DNA of 64,000 nucleotides from Myotis daubentonii (Eukaryota; Chordata; Mammalia; Chiroptera; Vespertilionidae): NCBI RefSeq assembly GCF_963259705.1, contig NC_081861.1:108406102-108470101 (forward strand), written 5' to 3'. Below are positions 47,880-58,357 of this stretch, piece by piece (position 1 is the stretch's first letter; each line of letters begins with the position of its first letter). The notes under the pieces are model-generated. The model searched no databases. It was not told the DNA's origin and saw nothing but the letters and a program-made list of their open reading frames with translations. Made by a program: the position numbers and the translations under genes.

Positions 47880-48045
47880 GGAAGAAATTTTTGGGAGTTG
47901 ACTATTATGTTCATTATCTTGATTGTGGCTTCATAGGTGTATACATATAAGGCAAAACTTAGAAAATTGTACATTTTAAATATGAGAGATTTTATGTAGG
48001 TCAGTTATATCTGAATAAAACAATTAAAAAAAACACAAAAAAATT
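47880..48045 (+). mobile_element. second old L1 3' tail
   Basis: GGGAGTTGACTATTATGTTC, TTCATAGGTGTATACATATA and TATATCTGAATAAAACAATT form another old L1 3' UTR placed directly after the previous one. Confidence 0.6.
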
Positions 48046-48655
48046 TGCCTGTTTTTCAACATTGTCATAATCCAACAAATGCTGTCTTTATTTTAAATGA
48101 GAAAATAGGAAGCATTGTGTGATCTTGGAAAGATGACTTGATATCTTCTATAAATTTCTGCAATTGCAAAATCATACAGTTGCATGTGCATATATGTTTT
48201 ACATATTGTCTCTTACTGGCTTTTCCCCACATACCAGTCTTGCCTATTTGGAGACATATGTGTTTTTCACAATGGTGGCATTTATTCTTATTCACCTTTG
48301 CATTTTTCATAAGCACCTTAAGCCCAAGTTGCAAAAAAGCAGTGGTTTGTAAAAAGTTCCAGGCAAAATGATGGGATTAATAAAGACTTCTCTGTGTACT
48401 ATTCTTATCAGTCATTTTCATAGTCTTTTTTTTTTAATTGGTTGGGGGAGGCTACTTGGTAGCAATGGAGCCATACAGGAAACCTTTTATAAGAGGGTAA
48501 GAAGCATGATAGCAAGTACTTCTGGAGAGCTGCATGCAAAAACTCAAAGAGCAGACATTTATATGAAAAGTAGGGAATTACATAAGAAGTGAGGAAATAA
48601 CTGTTGGCTACACACTGGCCTTTGGGGCACACAGTCAATAATGATAACAACAATA
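48046..48655. other. intron 8 stretch, nothing recognised
   Basis: ORFs on both strands (74-89 codons) overlap each other and carry no known domain. No exon or repeat is recognised. Confidence 0.45.
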
Positions 48656-48659
48656 CAAA

Positions 48660-48886
48660 TAATCATCAAGGCTAGCAGTGAATGCTTACTACACATTGCA
48701 TCCTACAACTATATGAGGCCGAGTTTTACAGATTTAGAAAATGAGATAAAGAAAAGACAAGTGACTTGCCCAAGGTGACTTAGTAAATGGTATTGCTGAA
48801 TAAAAACTCAGGCAACCTAGTCCCAGAGCCTCCTCTGTTAACCATCATACAAACTGCTTCACTATCAGTACTGTCTTTTTTTGGCA
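48660..48886 (-). repeat. MIR SINE fragment, interrupted by Hel-16
   Basis: TTTTACAGATTTAGAAAATG, ACAAGTGACTTGCCCAAGGT, CTTAGTAAATGG and CCAGAGCCTCCTCTGTTAAC follow the MIR core in the reversed direction. Hel-16 entered at its right end. Confidence 0.82.
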
Positions 48887-49581
48887 TCCTATATAATAAA
48901 GAGCTACTATGCAAATGGTCATCACCATCACGTGTCACGGCTCAGACACTCAACACTGGGGAGAGAGGCATGGGGACCAGCCAGGCACAAATGAGCTTAC
49001 AAGAGATGGAATGGGGACCAGCCAGGCTGCGGCCCAGGAGAGGGACAAGCTGCCCTCCCCACGGTCCCGGGCACCAGCAGCTGGGGCTGTGGCCCAAGAG
49101 AAGGACAAGCCGCCTGCCCTGCGGTCCTGGGCACCAGCACTGCAGCTGCGGCCTGGGCGAAGCCACCCGCCCATAGTCTCCTGTGGTTGTGGCTGGCCTA
49201 GGCGAAGCCAGACCAGGTCCTGGGTGCCTGACAGCCAGCCAGAAGGAGGGAAGCCTGGGTCCCGGATGCCTGCAACCGGCCGGAGGAGGGAATCCTGGGT
49301 CCTGAATGTGGGGTGAGGCAGAAGCAGTTAGGGACGATCAGGCCAGCAGGGAAGCAGTTAGAGGCGATCAGGTCGGTAGGGGAGCAGTTAGGGGTGATCA
49401 GGCAGGCAGAGAGATCAGGGGTGATGAGGAAGGCAGGCAGGTGAGTGGTTAGGAGCCAGCGGTCCCGGATTGCAAGAGGCAGTCAGACATCCCCAAGGAG
49501 TCCCAGATTGAAGAGGGTGCAGGCCGTGCTGAGGGACTTCCCCCAGCCCCCATGCACAAATTTCATGCACAAAGTCTCTAG
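48887..49581 (+). mobile_element. Hel-16: non-autonomous Helitron
   Basis: Starts TCCTATATAATAAAGAGCTA and CTATGCAAATGG after A48886; ends CATGCACAAATTTCATGCAC then AAAGTCTCTAG before T49582. The 3' half has four GCAGTTAGGGGTGATCAGGC units. The 5' half has three GCCCAGGAGAGGGACAAGC-type units. ORFs are not conserved. Confidence 0.94.
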
Positions 49582-49744
49582 TTATAAAAGAACATGGAGC
49601 CAGATGGTCAAAGTTACTCTTAAAGCTGTTCTAATTCCTGATAAGTTCCAAATATTATTACAAAGAGTATAATAATTCCTCAATTCCTACACATTCTTGT
49701 CTACCAAAAAGCACATGTTTATTCTCAATCTTTACATATTAAAT

Positions 49745-49956
49745 CAGTGGTTCTCAACCTTCTGGCCCTTTAAATACAGTTCCTCATGCTGTGACCCAAC
49801 CATAAAATTATTTTCATTGCTACTTCATAACTGTAATGTTGCTACTGTTATGAATCATAATGTAAATATCTGATATGCAGGATGGTCTTAGGCGACCCCT
49901 GTGAAAGGGTTGTTCAACCGCCAAAAGGGTCATGACCCACACGTTAAGAACTGCTG
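49745..49956. mobile_element. hAT MITE, copy 1, with 8-bp target duplication
   Basis: Ends CAGTGGTTCTCAACCTTCTG and ACGTTAAGAACTGCTG. TATTAAAT flanks it (49737-49744 and 49957-49964). The 212-bp sequence is nearly the same as 55347-55558. Confidence 0.96.
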
Positions 49957-49964
49957 TATTAAAT

Positions 49965-50868
49965 GGATTACGTATAACTTCATTTTATATAGAACATAAA
50001 CTCAAAGTAAAAATAGCCATGGAAATACTCATCTTCAAAGTATCTATCAAATTATAAATGCTTTGCAGTCCACATTTTAAAAAGTGATTTGCAAAGTACA
50101 TTGGTAAGCTAAAGATTGTTAAATAAAGAAAGTGTTGTTAGTAAAAGGCAAACACTTTACCATGAACTTTTGCAGGTAATAAGGTTCCACAAGACACGTG
50201 TTTTCTTCCAGTACATTAAATGTCAGCCTAGTGCTCCAAAACATGCCTTTAATAATGGGCATTTGAACAATGAAATACAGTGAATATCACTGAGATGCCA
50301 GTCAGATCCCAGCTTTGGCATAGTTCCTACCAACCATCCTGGATCCTAAGATGCCTAGCAAGGCAGCTCTGTACACCTACCTTCTATAGAGTATTAGGGT
50401 GCCTAGAGGCAAACAAGTATATATTTTATGGGACTTAACTAAAAAAATCTACAAATGCACTAAATACCATAGGTTGTACTACCAAAAGTCACTACAAAAA
50501 TGCATTTGAAACACTTTATCAAATGCCATTAAAAAAAAAAAGAGGTGTTACAAGAGACTTTGGAGTGAGGACTGATCATCATCACTGTGCTTTAGCGACA
50601 CCCCAGCTTAAAATGTACTAATAAAACAGAAGTGCCATTCAACAATAATTAGGCACATCTAAGTTTTTGAGAGACAATAAAGCTTCAGTGATTACATCTC
50701 TCTACACAAAGTTCAACTGTGTTACTTACTTGTTAACTGTATTCCAACATATACTTTTTCAGAGCATTATATTTAAAATAACAGTGAGTTTTCTATTATG
50801 TTTACCCAGTGCCAAGTGATCTGAAAAAATGTGTGTGGAGAGGTATGTATATGTGTTTATTTTTATAA
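49965..50868. other. intron 8 stretch, nothing recognised
   Basis: AT-rich. No mobile element is recognised. A weak exon-like segment near 50172-50255 on the minus strand was considered and rejected. Confidence 0.45.
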
Positions 50869-51469
50869 TCCTATATGATAAAAGCATAATATGCAAATTG
50901 ACAGAACGGCGGAGCAACCATTAGGCGGGGGGTGGGGGGGGAGAGGGGAGGGCAGGGCTGGGAGCAGGTGGCACCAGGCCAGCCAAGGCACATGCCAGTG
51001 GGCAGAGGGAGGGGACAGTGATGGGGTGGAGGGGGATGTGGCTGAGACCAGCAGTAGGGAGATGGGGGCCAGCACCATCCCGATCACCCGCCTCGTCACC
51101 TCCCACAGAGAGAGGCCATGGGCGGCAGCAGCAGCGAGGCAATTCGGTGCGGGGCCAGCCACTTGCAGTCCCCAGATAGGCCCACCAGGGTCGCCTTCCA
51201 TATAGGGAGGCCACTGGCGACTGTGGCAGGGCGATTTGGGGCATGGCCGGCTGCTGGCTGTCCTCAGATCAGCCCACCAGGTAGCCTCCTGCAGAGGGAG
51301 GCCACTAGAGGCAGTGGCACAATGGGGGGTGGGGCCGGCTGCTTGCTGCCCACCAGTCACCTCCTGCAGCGGAAGGCCAGACTGTGAGAGGGCGCAGGCC
51401 AGGCTGATGGACCCCCCCCCCCCCCCGCCGCCGCCCGAATACATGAATTTTTGTGCACTGGGACTCTAG
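50869..51469 (+). mobile_element. Hel-17: Helitron with C15 run
   Basis: Starts TCCTATATGATAAAAGCATA and ATATGCAAATTGACAG after A50868; ends ACATGAATTTTTGTGCACTG then GGACTCTAG before T51470. Its first 190 bases match Hel-5. Two to three units around AGGGAGGCCACTGGCGACTG resemble Hel-2 in reverse. A run of 15 C is at 51412-51426, followed by GCCGCCGCCCG. Confidence 0.95.
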
Positions 51470-51541
51470 TACTTAAATAAACACACATTCACAAGAAGTC
51501 CCAAAAGTCTTACTGTTATTGACACACAAACATATATACAT

Positions 51542-51568
51542 ACACACACAAACACACACACACACACC
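51542..51568. repeat. CA microsatellite
   Basis: ACACACACAAACACACACAC then ACACAC, an imperfect CA run of about 27 bp. Confidence 0.9.
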
Positions 51569-51626
51569 AGTTTTAATATATATTATAGAAAACATAGCAT
51601 TTTATGGATTACCTCCTTATGTTATA

Positions 51627-52135
51627 CTAGAGGTCTGGTGCTCAAATTCATGCATGGGTGGGGTCTCTAGGGGTGGGCCGGGATGCAATCAGCCCTCTGG
51701 TGGGCAGTGGGACGCCCTTGCTGGCCCAGGATCCAGATCCGTTCCACTGATATTTGCGCCAGTTGTCGGGAGCCACCTGGTAGCCGCTTTTATATTGTTT
51801 CTTCTTTGCAGAGCATCTAGGGAGGGAAAGCGGCTTCAGTGCCCAAGGTCAACTTCCAGGAGTCAGGCGGCACTGTCAGGATCATACCAGCGGCGCTGGT
51901 CCATCAGTGCCTGGCCTGTTCTCCAGAGACTGGACCTGCAGGACTACTGAGGGAGGGAGTGGCTGCCGCAGGGCTGGTGGACTACTGGGGCAGGTCAGTC
52001 AGCTGAGCAGCACTCTTGCTGTGGGAGCACACTGACCACTGGGGGGCAGCTCCTGCATTGAGTGTCTGCCCCCTGGTGGTCAGTGTGCATTATAGCAACT
52101 GGTCATTTGGTCGCTTAGGCATTTATATATATAGA
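51627..52135 (-). mobile_element. Hel-18: Helitron with two CTCF-like motifs
   Basis: Begins CTAGAGGTCTGGTGCTCAAA after A51626; ends GCATTTATATATATAGA before T52136, a degenerate 5' end. TGACCACTGGGGGGCAG at 52033-52049 and CTGCCCCCTGGTGGTCA at 52066-52082 face away from each other. Hel-18 is related to Hel-15 and Hel-19 and lies 157 bp from Hel-17 in the opposite orientation. Confidence 0.9.
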
Positions 52136-52385
52136 TATTTATATCACTACATCATATTTATTGCCTACATATTTTTACTCAGCAGTATTTACTTAGACTA
52201 ACATTCCTTTTTTTTAAATCTTTCTTAGTATCTGGTATCATTTTTCTAACTAGAAGTAGGGGGAGGGGAGTGATTGTATGGTGGATGTCAGAAGTGAAAG
52301 AAGCATTTTCTATAGTTGGCCTGTCTCCAGGGAATGCAAAATTGGACAGCATATGTCACAGCATCATCTCTATTACCCCCTATGC

Positions 52386-52619
52386 CAGTGATGGCAAACC
52401 TATGACACGTGTGTCAGAGGTGACATGCGAACTCATTTTTTTGGTTGATTTTTCTTTGTTAAATGGCATTTAAATATATAAAATAAATATCAAAAATATG
52501 TCTTTGTTTTACTATGGTTGCAAATATCAAAAAATTTCTATATGTGACACGGCACCAGAGTTAAGTTAGGGTTTTTCAAAAATGATGACACGCCGAACTC
52601 AAAAGGTTCGCCATCACTG
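52386..52619. mobile_element. hAT MITE with perfect 8-bp target duplication
   Basis: Ends CAGTGATGGCAAACCTATGA and AAAAGGTTCGCCATCACTG are inverted repeats. CCCTATGC flanks it exactly (52378-52385 and 52620-52627). At 234 bp it has no coding. It is a different family from the two CAGTGGTTCTCAACC copies. Confidence 0.97.
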
Positions 52620-52627
52620 CCCTATGC

Positions 52628-53084
52628 CAAGATCCCCTCTACAACTCAAACTATTGTCATACAACTCAGCATAAATTTCCTATCTGCCCCAAACCAAATG
52701 CTTTCTTAAGAGCAAGAGCTAAACAATAGGTAACGACTCTTGCAGTCCTAGGAAAGTTATATTCATAACAATCCCAAGCCAGGGCTTGCTATATATTCTT
52801 GGGATTCATTACTTCTCAAGTTTTAGACTAATTAGCAAGACTATAAAAAAACTCTCTCAAATGAGTGCTCCTTTACAACATGGCCTCATTCACCATGATC
52901 CAGTAGGGCCGAAATGGAAGTCCTACCTGATATTGGTCATGGTGTTAGAACCCAAGGGAACCTGTGGCAAGCAGTGATCACTAAAACTAAAAGGTCACTA
53001 AAAATCAGGTGAGTAATCTCAGTCATGAAGTACTGAGAATCACACAGAGATTAGCTCTTAGAAGTGGTTGTGAAATCACAGTGG
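52628..53084. other. intron 8 stretch, nothing recognised
   Basis: No repeat or exon is recognised. Confidence 0.45.
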
Positions 53085-53240
53085 ACAGTCTATTTTTAGT
53101 CTCAGAGACTATATACGGGAGGAAGAATAATACACATCTCATAGGGCTGTTGCATGAATTTTATAAGTTAATGCATGCAAAGTACTTATTCTGTGCCTGG
53201 TACATCATAAATGTTTAATAAATTATAGCTTTTGTTACCA
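53085..53240 (+). repeat. MIR SINE 3' half
   Basis: ACATCTCATAGGGCTGTTGC, TATAAGTTAATGCATGCAAA and TGCCTGGTACATCATAAATG then TTTAATAAATT match MIR in order. Confidence 0.78.
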
Positions 53241-53479
53241 ATCACCTTCTATAGCAAAGGGGATGACGATTACAGACTGTACCAACTATGTGGGGCTTGT
53301 AGGAAACACTGCTTTACTATGAGAATCTACCTCTAGGTGTTCAAGGCCTTATCTCTTCTAACATAATTTAATCAACTTATGTACCTGGTCAATTCAACCA
53401 CCTTCCCTAAAGGGAACTGTGATATTTCTAAGAGAACTGTGGGTGGTGATAAGGATGAGCACTGATGTTAACTTCTTCT

Positions 53480-54240
53480 TTCCACATATTTATGAAACTA
53501 GTCCCACTAATGCATCAGATGTAGTTGTGGGCACCAGGGATACAAAAGTAAAGAAGAAAAATGCTGTCCTGACTGATGTATAACTTATCTAGTGCCTGAG
53601 AGAGAAAATAATTTTAAAAAAATAATAAATAGTGATGTGTTCTGAAATAATAAAATAGGATAATGTGAGGGTGATAAAGGGGTCTGTATGTTGAGTAATC
53701 AGGGAGAGTCTCTTTGAGGAATTGACATTTGAGCTGAGACCTGAGTGACCAGAAGAAGTCAACCATGTTAAGATCTGGAGAAAAAAAATATTATAAGCAA
53801 AAGAAAAAATAAATTGAAAACTTGGAAATATAAACCAGCTCAGTGTATTTGAGAAAGAGCGAGACAGCCAGTGGGGCTGGAACACAGTCAAGAATTAGAT
53901 TTATAGTATGAATTGGGATCACAGAGATACGGGCCTGATCATGCAAGTCTTTAAAGGCCAGACTGAGGACTTTAAATTTTATTCTAAGTACAATGAGAAG
54001 CCGCCAGATGGTTTTAAGCAGAGCAGTGACATGATCAGATTTGTGTATTTAAAAGATGAGCCTGGCTGGCTGCTTTGTGAAGTGTCAAGGGTAAAAGAGT
54101 GGAACAGAAGAGATCAGTTATGTCTGCAGGAGACCAAGTGAGAGATGATGGTGACCTGAAGCAGGGTAGTGGCAATGGAGACGAAGCAGAAAGATTGGGG
54201 ACATATTTCAGACATAAAGCTGACAAGAATTGCTGATGGG
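53480..54240 (-). repeat. L2 LINE, 3' 750 bp, minus orientation
   Basis: TTTGAGGAATTGACATTTGA, GCTGAGACCTGAGTGACC, TCTTTAAAGGCCAGACTGAG, TTTTAAGCAGAGCAGTGACA, TGATCAGATTTG and AGAGATGATGGTGACCTGAA are the reversed L2 ORF end, in order. It is the best preserved L2 here. Confidence 0.85.
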
Positions 54241-54281
54241 CTACCTGTAGCAGGAAGATGTCCTCCGGAAGACAAGTTTAA

Positions 54282-54441
54282 CACTAGATTGCCCAAGGAA
54301 GTCATTTTGACTGCTTTTTAATTTCAATTAGAAAAACAATTATGTATATAAGGACACAATGCCTTAGAATTTTGTGACTTTTTGTACAACATATAAATGC
54401 GTTTATTAATAATTGTAGTTACCTCCCCCTCCTTCATTTCC

Positions 54442-54492
<51 letters not shown>

Positions 54493-54925
54493 CCTATATT
54501 GCCCAAAAGCAGTCATTTTGGCTGCTTGGAAAATTTTAAATAATCAAATGACTCTTATTATTGAATTGAGTAATAACAGTTCGGCTCTGTATTGAAATAA
54601 CAGTTTTCATTTTTTTTCGATTACCATCACATGATAACATACAAGTACATGATAAATTGTCGATACTTGATAAGTTGCAGTTGCTCAATAAGCTAAACTA
54701 GTACTTGTTATTCGAATCTTTATGCAGTGATACTTGTTCTAATAAGTTGTTTATTTTATTTCTTTTGCGCCCTAAATTCATGAAAGAAATGTCGAATAGA
54801 AGTGAGTTATTGGAAAAGTTAAGGAACATAAGTGAAGAGTGCTCCGATATTATTCTTTCACAATGCAGTCATTTTGACTGCTTTTGGGCAATATAGGTAT
54901 ATATTAAATTTCAGTCTTTCTAGTG
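54282..54925. mobile_element. piggyBac-like MITE with TTAA sites
   Basis: TTAA at 54278-54281 and 54926-54929. Left end CACTAGATTGCCCAAGGAAG and right end, reversed, CACTAGAAAGACTGAAATTT. Subterminal TTGCCCAAAAGCAGTC words recur near both ends and once in the middle (54500). No transposase is recognised. An ORF of 63 codons near the right end has no known domain. Confidence 0.8.
54444..54488. repeat. TA microsatellite
   Basis: A pure TA run of about 45 bp inside the piggyBac-like element, at a place where the element's right end (read in reverse) has a short ATATATAC. It probably expanded from that. Confidence 0.95.
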
Positions 54926-54929
54926 TTAA

Positions 54930-55338
54930 TATAGTTCACATATTCATGAGAGCAGTCTCCCCTTTGAAATGCATAACAATCAAATGTGACTGCTGAAGCC
55001 TGATAGTCTTCCTGTAAGGGTAGTGTGTTGAGATTCTGCTGAAATGCTCTTCCTCTACCTGGGTGTAATAATTAGAGACAGCTGACTGTTAACAATCTGA
55101 ACAACCGCTATCTCCTGGCCCTTCATCAAGATTGCTACTGAATACTCTGGGTACTAAGCATATAGAAGGGCATAAGGAACAGATTCATTTCTGTGCCTTA
55201 AATGAGTTGCCATGGACCTGGAAGGGCACAGCATTATTGATAATTCAAGAAATTATATTGTACAAGTATTTGAGTCCAGTTGGGGATTTTGATGCAAATT
55301 TTACCCTCATTGAAAAAGTTGTGGGCAGATAGATGACC
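54930..55338. other. intron 8 stretch, nothing recognised
   Basis: No repeat or exon is recognised between the piggyBac-like element and the hAT MITE. Confidence 0.45.
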
Positions 55339-55346
55339 CTTTAGGC

Positions 55347-55558
55347 CAGTGGTTCTCAACCTTCTGGCCCTTTAAATACAGTTCCTCATGTTGTGACCCA
55401 ACCATAAAATTATTTTCGTTGCTACTTCATAACTGTAATGTCGCTACTGTTATGAATCGTAATGTAAATATCTGATATGCAGGACGGTCTTAGGCGACCC
55501 CTGTGAAAGGGTTGTTCGCCTGCCAAAGGGGTCGCGACCCACAGGTTGAGAACCGCTG
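55347..55558. mobile_element. hAT MITE, copy 2, with 8-bp target duplication
   Basis: Ends CAGTGGTTCTCAACCTTCTG and ACAGGTTGAGAACCGCTG. CTTTAGGC flanks it (55339-55346 and 55559-55566). Same family and length as the copy at 49745. Confidence 0.97.
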
Positions 55559-55566
55559 CTTTAGGC

Positions 55567-56134
55567 ACTGCTGTCACTCTTAGAAGGCATAATCATCATG
55601 CTTAACTTAAAAAAAAGCTATCAAAAAACAATACATAGCCTTCAGAAAATTCACTCCCAGAATCTGCCTCTATTTTATAGATCTTAGCCATATATCTAGC
55701 TTCTTCTGTTCTTGGTGACATTCTGTAGATGATACATTCATTTCTTTTCAGCTTTTCCAGCTGTCCTTAAATTTAACCTTCTATAGGAAAAAATCACAAT
55801 AAAACTATGTATTGGATGACAGAAACAGATCTGTATTAATAACTGCACCAGGGCCCCAGAATAAATTAGCATAAATTACAGAACACAAGCCATCATTCAA
55901 TCTTTAAAATAAATCCTTATAAAAATATTGAGGGCCAATCTCTATGCTTGGGTCACAACCTAGGTTCTGTAACTACAGTTCATGTGTACAATGGCTCCCT
56001 GATTTGTATCAAGGCCAAACCACCAGGCCAACTCAATTATTCTTACATATAGCCTATCAAAATGACATCAATATAACTTTTCATGGGAAAGATTTGATGT
56101 TTCCTGACTACTTTTTAAACATATAATTTAAACT
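55567..56134. other. intron 8 stretch with a duplicated block
   Basis: The 55680-55740 part resembles 58565-58625 in the same orientation (CATTCATTTCTT shared core). Otherwise nothing is recognised. Confidence 0.4.
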
Positions 56135-56409
56135 AAGCTTTTTTTTAATTTTTAAAAATTTTCAATTACAGTTGACATGAGTTTCAGGTGTATAACATAA
56201 TGATTAGACATTTATTTAACTTACGAAGTGATCTCCCAGAGACACCATAGTTATTAGAATATTGACTATATTCCCTATGCTGTCCTGACTATTTTTATAA
56301 CTGACAAAGATTACATTCTAATTCCTTCCCCTCTTTCACCGATCCCCACCCCCTCTCATCTGGCAACTATCAAAATGTTTTCTGTATCTATTATAAAAAC
56401 TGAGCTCTT
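56135..56409 (-). mobile_element. old L1 3' UTR, minus orientation, target of the HAL1
   Basis: TTCAATTACAGTTGACATGA, GTTTCAGGTGTATAACATAA, GACTATATTCCCTATGCTGT and CATCTGGCAACTATCAAAAT are the reversed 3' UTR of a middle-aged L1. The HAL1 inserted at its right end. Confidence 0.82.
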
Positions 56410-58340
56410 GAAAAAACCAGCTCGCGGAAACCAAGATGGCGGCATAGGTTAACACCGGAGTTTGCTGCTTTGAACAACTACTTCAAAAGTGAAACCAAAA
56501 AACGGAAGGGACATCACCCAGAACCACAGGAACGCTGGCTGAGTGGAAGTCCTACAACTAGGAGGAAAGAGAAATGCACACGGACACTCAGAGGAGGCAC
56601 AGTGGTGAAGTCAAATTCTGAGGTGCGGAGTGCGCGGAGCGGGCTGGCGGCGGAGGGCGCGGTTGTTGTTTTCAATCGGGAGGGAGTCGCAGACTCTGAG
56701 CACCAGATCCGGGCAAGTCTTTAGGGACCCAGACTCAAACAGGAGAAGCGGGACTGTCTGGCTTCGGTCAGAGCGAGTGCAGCTTTCTCTCCCAGCTTTG
56801 CAGCGGGTGCTGGGACTCAGAGAGGCAGAGCCCCTTGGGACAGGACTGAGAGCCGCCATAACTGCTCTCTCCAGCCCACCCTGTTGATCCTGTGCGACCC
56901 GCCCCGCCCAAGCCCTGCACAGAGGCATTTGCCGGATAGCCTCAGGCAAAGGCTAGATTAGCACCTCCCTAGAGGACAGAAGTTCTCTCACTGCTGACAC
57001 AGCTGATTCTCATAGCCACTTGGCTTGGAGGTCAAACCCTCCCTGGAATTAGCTACAACAATCAAGATTTAACTATAAGACTGCGAACAAAGACCACTAG
57101 GGGGTGCACCAAGGAAGCATAACAAAATGCGAAGACAAAGAAACAGGACAAAATTGTCAAAGGAAGATATAGAGTTCAGAACCACACTTTTAAGGTCTCT
57201 CAAGAACTGTTTAGAAGCTGCCGATAAACTTAATGAGATCTACACGAAAACTAATAAGACCCTCGATCTTATATTGGGGAACCAACTAGAAATTAAGCAT
57301 ACACGGACTGAAATAACGAATATTATACAGACGCCCGACAGCAGACCAGAGGAGCGCAAGAATCAAGTCAATGATTTTAAATGCGAGGAAGCAACAAACA
57401 TCCAACCGGAAAAGCAAAATGAAAAAAGAATCCAAAAATGCGAGGACAGTGTAAGGAGCCTCTGGGACAGCTTCAAGCGTACCAACATCAGAATTATAGG
57501 GGTGCCAGAAGATGAGAGAGAGCAAGATATTGAAAACCTATTTGAAGAAATAATGACAGAAAACTTCCCCCACCTGGTGAAAGAAATGGACTTACAGGTC
57601 CAAGAAGCGCAGAGAACCCCAAACAAAAGGAATCCAAAGAGGACCACACCAAGACACATCATCATTAAAATGCCAAGAGCAAAAGATAAAGAGAGAATCT
57701 TAAAAACAGCAAGAGAAAGAAACTCAGTTACCTACAAGGGAATACCCATACGACTGTCAGCTTATTTCTCAACAGAAACTATGCAGGCCAGAAGGGAGTG
57801 GCAAGAAATATTCAAAGTGATGAATACCAAGAACCTACAACCAAGATTACTTTATCCAGCAAAGCTATCATTCAGAACGGAAGGTCAGATAAAGAGCTTC
57901 ACAGATAAGGAAAAGCTAAAGGAGTTCATCACCACCAAACCAGGATTATATGAAATGCTGAAAGGTATCCTTTAAGAAGAGGAAGAGGAAGAAAAAGGTA
58001 AAGATACAAATTATGAACAACAAATATGCATCTATCAACAAGTGAATCTAAGAATCAAGTGAATAAATAATCTGATGAACAGAATGAACTGTTGATTATA
58101 ATAGAATCAGGGACATAGAAAGGGAATGGACTGACTATTCTTGGGGGGGAAAGGGGTGTGGGAGATGTGGGAAGAGACTGGACAAAAATCGTGCACCTAT
58201 GGATGAGGACAGTGGGTGGGGAGTGAGGGTGGAGGGTGGGGCGGGAACTGGGAGGAGGGGAGTTATGGGGGGGGGGAAAAAGAGGAACAAATGTAATAAT
58301 CTGAACAATAAAGATTTAATTAAAAAAAAAATAAAAAAAA
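56410..58340 (+). mobile_element. HAL1 (half-L1), full length, with perfect 17-bp target duplication
   Basis: It starts GAAAAAACCAGCTCGCGGAA with CCAAGATGGCGGC (56431-56443) at the 5' end, like the YY1 site of L1 promoters. A 717-bp 5' UTR precedes the intact ORF1 (57127-57975). A 365-bp 3' UTR with a G-rich run and AATAAA at 58307-58312 ends in an A-rich tail. ATAAAAACTGAGCTCTT flanks it exactly at 56393-56409 and 58341-58357. No ORF2 is present. Full length, intact ORF and perfect duplication argue for recent insertion. Confidence 0.95.
57127..57975 (+). CDS. HAL1 ORF1 protein, intact, 282 aa
   Basis: L1 ORF1p-type RNA-binding protein with the same layout as the copy at 39689: a short coiled coil (about 15-60), an RRM-like domain (about 119-195, starting TNIRIIGVPEDE) and a C-terminal domain (about 200-275, GIPIRLSAYFSTET, then ARREW). 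The ATG follows GCATAACAAA in both copies. It is the only ORF of a complete element with its own 5' UTR, so it could be expressed. It probably binds its own RNA and depends on L1 ORF2p for copying. About 16 of 282 residues differ from the other copy. Confidence 0.93.
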   Translation: MRRQRNRTKLSKEDIEFRTTLLRSLKNCLEAADKLNEIYTKTNKTLDLILGNQLEIKHTRTEITNIIQTPDSRPEERKNQVNDFKCEEATNIQPEKQNEKRIQKCEDSVRSLWDSFKRTNIRIIGVPEDEREQDIENLFEEIMTENFPHLVKEMDLQVQEAQRTPNKRNPKRTTPRHIIIKMPRAKDKERILKTARERNSVTYKGIPIRLSAYFSTETMQARREWQEIFKVMNTKNLQPRLLYPAKLSFRTEGQIKSFTDKEKLKEFITTKPGLYEMLKGIL

Positions 58341-58357
58341 ATAAAAACTGAGCTCTT

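Noticed and set aside
50172..50255. Exon-like segment on the minus strand with AG and GT borders
   Set aside because: The open reading is short, resembles no CHM part, and the acceptor lacks a good pyrimidine tract.
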